Positions 32,672 through 42,199 of a stretch of 64,000 bases of DNA are shown here, piece after piece. Both the position numbers and the translations under genes were made by a program. How positions within the stretch are numbered: the stretch's first letter is position 1; each line of letters starts with the position of its first letter. The notes below the pieces were generated by a model that saw only the letters and a program-made list of their open reading frames with translations, ran no database searches and was not told the origin of the DNA. This stretch comes from Epiperipatus broadwayi (Eukaryota > Onychophora > Udeonychophora > Euonychophora > Peripatidae), in NCBI GenBank assembly GCA_028023455.1, contig JAQFVV010012535.1:248001-312000 (forward strand), in the 5' to 3' direction.

Positions 32672-33085
32672 TTTTAGCTTGTTTGAGCTATTGGTACGCT
32701 CTCTGTATTACATTTTTGTAACTACAAGCTTATAAAAGTAATATCACGTTATATATGACTTGTTTTTTAATTATTATAATTTACCTTTAAGGCTTTGACT
32801 ATGCTGATGCTATTAAAATATGGAAGATCTGAATTTAGTTCAGTCCCATATAGCTATTTAAGTTAGATAGCTGGATTTAAAGACATTTTCATGTCCGAAA
32901 ACTTCAGAGTTTCCACTTAAATATATGTACGAAATAAGTGCTGGGTTTTGAGTTTATATTTTGGATCTAGTGTCCTAATTTTCTAGCTCTACACTGACGT
33001 GAGCCCTAAGCTTGGTACGCTCTCTGTATTGCATTTTTGTAACTACAAACTTATAAAAGTAATGTCACGTTATATATGAGTTGCA
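32672..33085. repeat. Direct-repeat boxes around a family 3 unit
   Basis: The box TTGGTACGCTCTCTGTATT, extending through AACTACAARCTTATAAAAG to ATCACGTTATATATGA, occurs at about 32691-32760 and again at about 33012-33083 (period near 321 bp). The interval resembles family 1 at its AGTTCAG...TATATAG block (about 32838-32862) and carries half a hammerhead at its end. It looks like one unit plus a partial unit of a tandem repeat. Confidence 0.65.
32981..33015 (+). ncRNA. Half hammerhead motif (family 3)
   Basis: CTAGCTCTACA followed by CTGACGTGAGCCCTAAGC matches the 5' half of the motif at 31415-31472 (stem I strand, core box with inserted bases, stem II). It is interrupted at CTTGGTACGC before GAAA. 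The break coincides with the direct-repeat box, so it marks a unit junction. Confidence 0.45.
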
Positions 33086-35214
33086 TTTTTAATTATTACA
33101 TCAAATATGTATACGCGTGTGGATATATATATATATATTTGTAAAAGATAAAATATGAAAACATGACTTATTAACTAACTGATAGCTAGTTCTACTATCT
33201 TTAACATTTGCTATTATACTGACTAGTCTAGTCTTTAATATCTTTATAAACTACCTACTTAAAATAATAATTGAAACGAAATATAATGTCTGCTCATGAA
33301 TAATACCTTGATACAAAATTAAATCAGGAAAATCATAATCTCAGGCACATGTATCTACGAATCCATTGATTTTTGTCAGTCAAAGGCATTACTCCTACAA
33401 TGGCCACTAGATGCAATTTTATAAATTGGACTTTATATATATATATATATTTTCAAAACATGAAATATCTTCTTGTGTTTTGTTTTTTGTGGGTAATATT
33501 GTTAATAAGTTCTTTTTCACACTTCTTAAAAAATTATTCTTATAAAAACACAAAATAGAGAATAGTTACTCAAGATATTGATAGATTGTTCAACTAAATA
33601 TTAATTTTTATATGGGACATGACAAGTCTATAATAAAGTTTAATTATAAAAATATATTTATTCTTGAATGAATCAAATAACAAAGTGTTAGTTTTTAGAA
33701 ATCTTTCTTGTAATATTTTTATTTGTAAATGGCTGCCGTTATTTTGTTATAACATGATGTTATTCAGTGGCTGTTATCTAAGAGTTCATTATGAAAGTAA
33801 TGATATACTATTTCTATCTGATTGTGACTTAAATTCCTTTATTTTTCTTTGTATAATTTACTTTTTCTCAGACAATCTATGTCAAATTTCCTGTATTTGC
33901 TTTCAAAAAGTTTTTATATTTATTGCAATTGTTTCAGACATTATATTACTCTTTGGAAATATAATAAAGTACATCAATTATCAATAATATGAAGTATACA
34001 ATTGGACAGCATATTGATATGTTTTGACTACACATGTATAATGCACAGCTATTATGTAATTCTGACATTTTAAACTAAGGCACATTTGAAACAAGACAAA
34101 AGTAGTCACAGAAATTGAATATATTTTCAATAAAATAGCTTGAATTCATAATTTTGGAAATAAGATAATTTATAAAAATATATTTTGATAATTATTTAGA
34201 ACCTTTCCACTCTTTCTGTTAATTCTGGCAGCCATCCCACAATTTTATTATAATCACAGTCATCAGTGTCCTACCCAGCCTGAATCAAAAAAGTGTTAAG
34301 TTAAAATATTTCAAATTATCAAATTCTGTGAAATATTAAATCTGATAATGTTTTTGAAGATTGATGCATTATCTTGGATTAACTAATAACAATTGAAATT
34401 ATTCTAAAAGTAGCTAAATCACATGCATGGGTACCACCATCCATTTATGTAGATAAATATGTGGTAATATATATTAATACAAAAAGAAATTTTTTTATTA
34501 AATAAAACAAATTTTGATTCTATTTTGTGGTTTATAAAAAAATTGAGCAGGACAAACTCCAAATGGCCACTTTATTTGTTATTGTCACGACAGTTATTAT
34601 TATGTGATTATTCATATAGCCAGGCTGCTCATCACCTTGCACCAGACAATGTGATTAGCTTACTAACCTTTCCAAATTTAAGATCAAGAAACAAAATAGT
34701 ATTTTTCTCATATCTGATACTTTTTAACTAAGATATTAATTTTTCTGAAGGCAAGTGGAACACATGTGTAAATCCTTATTTTTCCCCCATTTACTATTGC
34801 AACAACCAATAATAAATTATATCCTTTATATATTAGAGGATGTAAGGTTGGAAGCCATGGCTGAAGTCAAAGATACTAAGATTGACTTATTGCAAGATAA
34901 CTTTTTATTTAGATATCTACAATTCTAAACATTGTTAGTTCATAAAAAATATGATAAGCATAAAATGAGAAACAATGTTTTTTTTTTATAAATTATTGAT
35001 TCACGATAATAAAAAAAATGCATAAATAAAATTAAAAAAGTTTCTTTCAAATAGGAGTTAGGAGGAAGGTTCTTCAATAGAAATAATCTCTCTTCTATTT
35101 AACCAAAAATACATTCTTTAAAAAGTTTTCTGAATAGGTTTTTATTAAAATAAATATATATTAACAGAAATGTAAAAATGAATTCAAGGAATCTGTTTTA
35201 AATGTGTTTATTAA
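33086..35214. other. AT-rich sequence without a recognised gene
   Basis: The longest frame (33664-33987, plus) is hydrophobic, Cys/Phe-rich and matches no family I know. Its composition fits chance translation of AT-rich DNA. Nothing else is supported. Confidence 0.4.
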
Positions 35215-35272
35215 CTTATGATCCAGACTAGTTTCTAGATTGTGGCTTTCATCAGTGAGGAGCCTTGTATCT
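35215..35272 (-). ncRNA. Hammerhead motif (family 1)
   Basis: On the minus strand CTGATGA (35255-35249), GAAA, ACTAGT and C17 are all present, and TCCTCA is on the stem I side. The 3' stem I strand reads TGGATC rather than TGGGGA, so stem Ia is weakened. Stem II is AAGCC/ATCTA, also weak. Confidence 0.6.
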
Positions 35273-35808
35273 GAGAGTACTGCACCTAGATCTTAGGACT
35301 TAATGCAATCCTCCAGCAGCCATCTTTTACTTTTTTTATCTAACTATAAAGCTTTGAGTCCAAAATGAAAACACAATAATGTTTTCAAGCTAAACTTATA
35401 AGCTTGTATAGTTATATAGATCTGAACTTAGTTCAGCATCCATACTTTTGGTGTCTTTGATTCTTTAATAATCACTGTCACCATAATTCTATTGGGCAGG
35501 ATTGGTTTCAAACCATAGTACATCACATGATAACCATTATTTATGCGTACACAAGCTGTTTTTCACAAAGGCAAAATTCTTCATACAGTAGTGCCACTCA
35601 GTGCAAACCAGAGTAATCAATGGATGCAATAAGGTTTGTGCATAAAATCCCTATCTGTGCATACTCATCAAATATCCCCAGTATAGCAAAGCTTGAAAAC
35701 ATTATTGTGTTTTCATTTTGGACTGAAATCTTTATAGTTATCTAAAAAAGTAAAAGGTGGCTGTTGTAGGGTTGCATTAGATCCTACGATCAAGTGCAGT
35801 GCTTTCCG

Positions 35809-35868
35809 ATCCAAGGCTCCTTACTGAAAAAAGCCACAAGCTAGAAACTAGTCAGGGGGTATTGGATG
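35809..35868 (+). ncRNA. Hammerhead motif, degenerate (family 1)
   Basis: CTGAAAA (35824-35830) has lost G8. GAAACTAGTC is intact (35844-35853). Stem Ib ATCCAA/TTGGAT is intact. First of two tandem plus-strand units. Confidence 0.6.
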
Positions 35869-36241
35869 AGTAGGCACTAGATAAGGATTTTTTGCACAAA
35901 CCCCCCTGCATCCATTGATTATGCTAGTTTGCACTAAACGATGCCACTATATTGAGAGTTTTCCCTCTGTTAAAAACAGCTTGTGTAAGCATAAATAATG
36001 GTGATAATGTAATGTTTAATGATTTAAAACCAATCCAGCCCAATACGATTATGGTGACTATGGTTATTAAAGAATCAAAGACACCACAGTGTATGGATAC
36101 AAGTATACAAACTAATGAACTTAGCTTGAAAACATTATTGTGTTTTCATTTTGGACTCAAAGCTGTATAGTTAGCTAAAAAGTAAAAGATAATTGCTGGA
36201 GGAATGCAGTAGTTCCTAAGATTTAATTGCAGTGCTCTCAG

Positions 36242-36300
36242 AATCAATGCTTCTCACTGATGAAAGCCACAAGCTAGAAACTAATCTGGGGATATTGAAT
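36242..36300 (+). ncRNA. Hammerhead motif (family 1)
   Basis: CTGATGA (36257-36263) and GAAA (36277-36280) are intact, with C17 at 36286. Stem III reads ACTAAT, a one-base change that breaks its self-complementarity. Stem Ia is TTCTCA with TGGGGA. Second tandem plus-strand unit. Confidence 0.6.
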
Positions 36301-36410
36301 GAGTAGGTAGTAGATAGGAATTTTTATGGACAAACCTTCCTGCATTCATTGATTACTCTATCTTGCACTGAGTGGTGCTACTGTGTGGATAGTTTTGCCC
36401 CTGGAAAATT

Positions 36411-36669
36411 AAAAAAAATTAAACATGAAATTTTAATTTTCTTTTGGATTATGTAAACTTGCTTTCTTAAACACTGCCTTAATTAAACAAAAATCTTGTA
36501 ATCAATTTTTAACCTATTTTTATTAAACAATTTTTTTTTCAATTTTTGAACATGTATTCAACATAGATGATGAGGACAAATTTCAGGATTAGAATAAAAA
36601 ATTAAAAAAAAAACTAATTTCAATTACTGAAAGTATGGCAACATTTTCTGATGATTTTAAAAAAAAAAT
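36411..36669. other. AT-rich spacer
   Basis: Poly-A and poly-T rich, no feature recognised. Separates the HHR cluster from the right arm of the inverted duplication. Confidence 0.5.
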
Positions 36670-38665
36670 GAAAAATGTAAGTAAAGTAATTTACAGTTAA
36701 TTAGAAAAAATGGAAAGAAAAAAAAGTGAAGAATAAAAACTTAATTTCTCATATTTAAATAAAACTTGTTTTTTTAAACAGCTGCTTTTACAAAAACAAA
36801 AAAATATTGTCAGTTGCAAAATATCTAAATACTATAAACAAATATATATATATATATAATATTTTTGTTACAACTGCTTTTATTCAATTTGACAACTAAT
36901 GCTCTAAAAAGCATCCAACTAGAATGATCATTAAAGATATGGGCTCATTCTTTCATTGCTTATTTAAAAGTTAAGCAAATTGTATTGAGCACTTTAATGT
37001 AATAGCATTATTCAAAAGTGAAAAATAAAAACTTAATTAATTCTATGAAACTGTTATTTTCATCTGATATTTTATAGCTGAAGATTCATATAACCTCAGA
37101 ATGCAAATAATCACATGACTACAAGTATTTTTTTGTCCTTGGAATATCTAATTATAAATCTTAGATTTGTTCTGATTTACTATTATTTAAACTACATAAT
37201 GTTGAATTTGTTTTCTTGGATAAGGTAAATAACATTTGCTGTGTACAGAAGTTTAGATTTTACCTTAGCCAGCTATACGCCCATTAATTTAAACTTAACA
37301 ATGACTTTATTACTCTGAATATATAATATTAATAAATTGTTAGTACTTCAACTTGTGGCTTTCTGGTTGAATTCCATAAATTAAATCAATTTCAAACATG
37401 CACACACAATGCTTTATAGTGTTGAACTGTAATTATGCATTTGTTTTACTACAGTACTTTTATTATACTCTGTTAACTCTTTCATTACCTTTGCACTATA
37501 ATGTTCTCTTCAACATATTGCATTAGTCATGCATTGCTGTTTTGCTAGTATTATACTGTTCATACATGTATTGCACACTGTGCTGCTCTCTCCCATTTCT
37601 AGATGATCAGTATGTTTTTAAGTGATTTAAATTGCATAAATAGCTTCACTATTTTCTTGCAAATTAGCATATCTAGAATATTTTTGTATTTGCATAAATT
37701 TGACTTAATTTGCTATTATTATTATTTTTTTCTAGTATGAATCTTTAATGTCTTTAATATTGATTTTGTACGTGCATACTCATGCAATTTTATATACTGG
37801 TGTTATATGTCAAATGGCCAGACAGATTTGTTCTCTTTTTTATAGGTTTGAACTAAAATACAAACATTTGAAAGCACTGAATTTTTTCTAGAATATATCA
37901 TTATATCATCTGATGCATGAATAAAAGCAGTGGTTTATTAAAATAGGATTGAATCATACTTTATTTAAGTCACTGCATTGAATTTATTTGATCTATTTTT
38001 ATTTTAATTGATGATTATGCATTTTTTATATTTAATTATTACTATTTGTTATTCGTGATTATATATATTTAATTTCTGGTGATTAAAGACTATAATTCCA
38101 TTAACTTGAATTAATTCTTTTTTTTTTTTTTTACATAGTATAGTTAAAACATATAAATTACATTAATTTAGTATTATCCCTTTAAAAATAAAAGAAGACC
38201 AGTACATATTCCACCAAATAAATGCAAAGCAAACCCATTGTCACAACTAATTATCATTTTATTAATTAACTAATGCCGATTGCTTAGAATTGATTTGTCC
38301 ACTTTTTCCGTTAGCTGTCATGTCTATCTTCATTTACTGCCTTCTGGCTTTCAACGTTTTAATTGTAGCCTTCTATTCTTTGAAACTTGATTTCGCGTAA
38401 AAAAAAAAAAAGTCATTTTCAGTTATTAATTATTTTAAAAAATGTAAACTTTTCGAAAATCAACTATTATTGTTTTCATTTAAAAAAAAAAAGATCAGTT
38501 ATTGAATTAAATTTATTATGTTTAATTGTATAAGTAACGCAGTCCAGATTTGTTTTATGACCAAGAAATTCTAATTAAAATAACTTAATTTCATTGGTTT
38601 AGCATTAATGATGTAAAGCTGGCAAAATTTTAAGACATATGTTGACACAGTTTTTTTTATAAATA

Positions 38666-38705
38666 ATGCTCACTTTATTTCTACTGGCTGTTTTATTCTT
38701 TACCG
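38666..38705 (+). CDS. Candidate first coding exon, signal-peptide-like leader (right copy)
   Basis: ATG at 38666 opens MLTLFLLAVLFFT plus one base, followed by the donor GTAAGTTT at 38706. The left copy (19893-19851, minus strand) is identical from the ACT codon to the donor and has one additional codon near the start. The only length change is therefore a multiple of three. A hydrophobic leader ending at a phase-1 donor suits a secreted protein or peptide. TATAAATA directly before the ATG could be a chance AT run. Exon 2 is not identified. Confidence 0.35.
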
Positions 38706-38797
38706 GTAAGTTTAATGAAAGTACAAAAGAAAAAAAAGTTCGATAACGTCAAGTCAAATTTATTACTCTAAAATAGCAATATATATTATATGTCAAA

Positions 38798-38869
38798 TAC
38801 GTTGACCGGGAAGCGAACCCGGGACAGCTGCTTGGAAGGCAACTATGCTAACCATTAGACCACCAACGC
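38798..38869 (-). tRNA. tRNA-Gly (anticodon TCC)
   Basis: A 72-nt cloverleaf reads on the minus strand from 38869. The acceptor stem GCGTTGG pairs with TCAACGT (two G-U pairs), with discriminator A at 38798. The anticodon stem GTTGC/GCAGC closes a CTTCCAA loop with anticodon TCC. The T stem is CCGGG/CCCGG. The T loop reads TTCGCTT, so A58 is C, which weakens the internal B box. Length and sequence are close to animal tRNA-Gly(TCC). No CCA is encoded and no clear T-run terminator follows immediately. It may be a functional gene or a recent tRNA pseudogene insertion. Confidence 0.88.
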
Positions 38870-39315
38870 TTGACAATATTTTATTTTAATTAAAAAAAAA
38901 TGATTAAGAAACTTTATATCCATTTCAAACAGTCATTACTATTCTTCATTAATGCTCTCATTTTATTTAATTCTTTTAATGACATATTTTGCTGCATTTT
39001 TAAAAAGTCATATTGATTTTGAACAGAAATATTGATCTGAGCAATATATTTTCCTGACATTTAACAATCCCACGTTTTAAAATATGTGTAATCTACATTT
39101 TGATATGTTCTTCAATTGTATTTGTGGATTCTGCCATTAGATAACAGCAGTGGATAATCTATTTCTTTAATTAAAGGTTATGGGGAATTAATGAATAAGT
39201 AGTATAATATACCTATTTAATGGAAATATAAAAACGTAAAAAGGTGGGGTAAGATACTCGGTACTGTTTATATAATGATATAAATGAGTTTAACATAATA
39301 AAAGTTTATGGAGTG

Positions 39316-39599
39316 GAAGACCAAATATAGTTTCTGATTCATAGTTGAATACATAGACTTTTTTTGAGATTGGAAGTTAGTAATATTATGCTGGACATTC
39401 AAAACTAGTGGATATTACGCAGTACAAATCTGTTTTGACAACTTAAAAAAAATTTTATGATTTCAATTTTGATTTCTATTTGATACTGAATTTTTGTTGT
39501 GGTTTAATAAGAAATATATTATTTGATCACATGCTGGAATTATTATTATTAATGCTTTGAAACATGTACAGAGGTAACTACAACCTTTAAAAAAATTTA
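39316..39599. repeat. Inverted partner of 22530-22770
   Basis: On the reverse strand this reads as the block containing GTACATGTTTCAA, GCATTAATAATAATAAT and TGTACTGC...CCACTAGT.TTGAATGTCCAG, also found at 22555-22710. Its left neighbour is the inverted duplication arm; its right neighbour is a LINE fragment. Confidence 0.75.
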
Positions 39600-40404
39600 A
39601 AAGTAACTTTTGGCTTGCAAAAGTCTGTCCAGGTCTGATTTAGAACAAAATATCTAGAAATAAGCAAAGTGGATAAAAAAGAGATAATGATTACAGAAAA
39701 ATATATAATGGTAAATTAAAAAAGAAAGGTATAGAAGAGATCAAAAGTCTTAAAATTTAGTACAACATCTTTATACTGAAAAAAAAAGTTAATTTAGTAA
39801 TAAGAAAAAATAGTACTGTTAATAAAAAGAACATTATAAAGAATATAGAGATTCTATAAAAACAAGAACACAATTAAAGTAGCATCTTTTGAGGTATTAA
39901 TACTTTTAAATGAAGAAATGAAATGTAATTAAATCTATGAAGAATAGTCCACATAAATGAAAAGATGATAAAATAGATAAATTATTAGAAAATTTATAAA
40001 CTTTATCTTTGCACGATAAAGATATACCATCTGATTATAAGGAAGGAAAAAATGTAATATATATTTTCCTCCACATATGATAGAACTTTATGCAAGGACT
40101 TGTCATAAAAATCATCATCAATTTGTACTCATTATTTTGATTAAATGTCAAATATTTAATATAATGATTGACTCTTTGAAAAAAATTGATTTTTTAAGTA
40201 TTTGTCATTTTTTAAAAGTGACCACTTTTGACCATTTTAACAAAGTAATAATATCATTGCATAGTGTTATCTTGAAGTGAATATTATTGGAACCTACTAT
40301 AGAAATGTTCATGGCAAAAAGTATACTATGATAATTAATCACTGTGTTTTTATTACACAGCTAAAATATGAATACTGTGCTTATATAATTTATACCCATT
40401 ATCT
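39600..40404 (+). pseudogene. RTE-like LINE fragment
   Basis: The start parallels 8000-8250: a GTATAGAAGAGATCAAAAGTCT block near 39728 matches ATAGAAGAGGATAAAAGTCT near 8150, and ACAACATCTTTAT follows in both. Readable residues include GIEEIKSLK and VASFEVL..LNEEMK (the spacer before the RT fingers). It interrupts a block whose halves (39316-39595 and 40405-40480) are contiguous at 22440-22770, so it is an insertion. Confidence 0.55.
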
Positions 40405-40800
40405 TTACCAATCTGTAATTTAATTCATGGCACATTCAAGTTAAATAATTATTTTACTGTAAATGGAAAAAAAACACACAAACATATATATTTCTTATTC
40501 CTGTCCTTCACTGATATAGCAAATAGCTTGAAATCATGATCTGAAGGTGGAACTAAAGTTAGAGATAGTGAATGCTTGCTCTGACGTTTATGTAAACAAA
40601 CTTACGCTTGATGGTGTTTTTGGTAGAACGCCATTTATTGTCATAAATACAAGCATTAGCAAGTTTTAACTTGTGTTTTTTTTTGTTTTATATATATATA
40701 TTTCATTTATGGCAATAAATAATGAAAAACATACTTTGATCATATACAGTAATAAAATGCCTTAATAATAAATTTTAAAATTTATACATTAATTAAAATA
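40405..40800. repeat. Further inverted partners of 22.06-22.53 kb
   Basis: 40405-40480 (CAATCTGTAATTTAATTCATGG and onward) is the reverse complement of about 22440-22530. 40735-40800 (ACTTTGATCATATACAGTAA) is the reverse complement of about 22060-22140. The stretch between is not clearly shared. Confidence 0.65.
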
Positions 40801-40837
40801 GTACTTATATATTAACCCTGCTATGTGATAGAGGGAA

Positions 40838-40972
40838 GGGTGTTTGCAACAGGTCATATTAAAAACTCATAACTACCTGCTTCTATTTAGTAAAAATTTG
40901 TACACAAAAATAATAAACACATTATGATACTAAATAACACAGGTAGTTGTGAGATTTTAATATGGCACACCC
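40838..40972. repeat. Short foldback (MITE-like) element
   Basis: GGGTGT...CATATTAAAA.CTCA.AACTACCTG..TATTTAGTA at 40838-40892 is inverted at 40928-40972, with a 35-bp AT-rich loop. The left arm has about ten extra bases. No coding capacity. Could be a MITE or a simple hairpin repeat. Confidence 0.6.
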
Positions 40973-42199
40973 ACTACTAGGGGGAAATATGGCATTCTAC
41001 TATCGTACAGTAAGTCTAATATATACGTACTCATTTAGTTACCACAGAGAGTGATCACAATGGCCTATAATTTTAACAAATATTTTATATTCAGCGAAAT
41101 TATAATCACTTTTTAATTCTATGACTAATGTTAATATGCTAATACACATAAAGATTATATTCTATTAAACAATTAAATAAATAATTTGCTAGGTATTGCT
41201 TTCGACCTGGGTTAGTCATTTAGAGAAAAGGAAAAATTATAGTTACACATCGCCATTTAAAAATACAACAAAGGCCTAAAACTTGCAACATTAACAAATA
41301 TTTTATATTTTTATAATAGATTGCACATATAAATATAAAAATGGGCAAGTATAACAAAACTCATCAATTATCTATATAGCCCAATCTATAATGACAGTAA
41401 TTTTATTAAATGCATTTAAATTTTTAAACAAATTCTATGTATATAAGATACCTGCAACATTAAAATAAATTTCTGAGCAACAGTCTTTAATTAACTAATT
41501 CTGCTATATTTGTACAATAACTGCTGTAAGAGTTACAGATAATCCTGGGAAAATGACTCTTATCAAAACATAAATATATATATATAATTATAAGATTATA
41601 ATTAGCAGAATTATTATTTTATTTTTAAAACAGATATATACATATAAAATAATTTAAACTTTAAATTATTTTATTTACACACATATATAAATAATTGTTT
41701 TTAATTAATTGTATTTTACTAATTAAGAAGTAGACATCGATAAAACCTCAGGTCACCATCATATTGTATTTAATCAATTAAAACAAAGGAAATAAAAGTT
41801 TAGAATTCAATTATAAATGATAATTATATCAACAATAGTAGAATATTAAATCACGAATTATAATATTATATATGCTACTGGAAATTATTCACAATACAAT
41901 GTGCCGATTTCTCCACCATAAATATTGATTTTTATATGTAATGTAATGTAAGAGAAATATTTTATTTCAGAGCCTAAACCATATGATTAATGTTAATATA
42001 CTGATTTACAATTTGCTATAGTGAAAAATGTTTTGTTCAGATTTATTGTAAAAATAAAATTATTGATTAAAAAATATCTTTTAATAAATTAAAATATAAT
42101 ACCCATCAAAATTATACAAAGATATGTTAAACTATCACAATACAATTAACATAAAATTAGAAAAATGTTGTTTTTTAGAAAATAATATCTTTCTAATAT
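40973..42199. other. AT-rich sequence, nothing recognised
   Basis: Several short AT palindromes (for example near 41575-41710), no genes. Confidence 0.45.

Larger units (their letters stand above)
35215..36410. repeat. HHR repeat family 1 cluster (minus, partial minus, plus, plus)
   Basis: A minus-strand unit (35215-35550) and a partial minus unit (35560-35693) are followed by a flip near 35695 and two plus-strand units in tandem. Equivalent positions in the two plus units (CTGA at 35824 and 36257) are 433 bp apart. The tandem dimer has the organisation expected for processing of multimeric transcripts into monomers by hammerheads. Confidence 0.85.
36670..39315. repeat. Right arm of the 2.7-kb inverted duplication
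   Basis: Reverse-complement partner of 19295-22040. It differs from the left arm mainly by small indels and by a segment of about 95 bp (near 38783-38877) containing the tRNA gene. Beyond 39315 the neighbouring blocks match sequence beyond the opposite end of the left arm. Confidence 0.85.

Noticed and set aside
33664-33987. Plus-strand frame of 107 residues as a membrane protein
   Set aside because: Hydrophobic because of T-rich codons; no clear topology, family or upstream signals. Treated as chance.
38255-38400. Upstream coding exon (MSIFIYCLLAFN...) in the right arm
   Set aside because: The left copy has GTG in place of ATG and a stop soon after. The acceptor-like TTAG is not enough to support it as an exon.
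39150-39200. Second exon after an acceptor at AATTAAAG (39176 region)
   Set aside because: The joined frame would end within a few codons and differs between the two arms, so no second exon was assigned.
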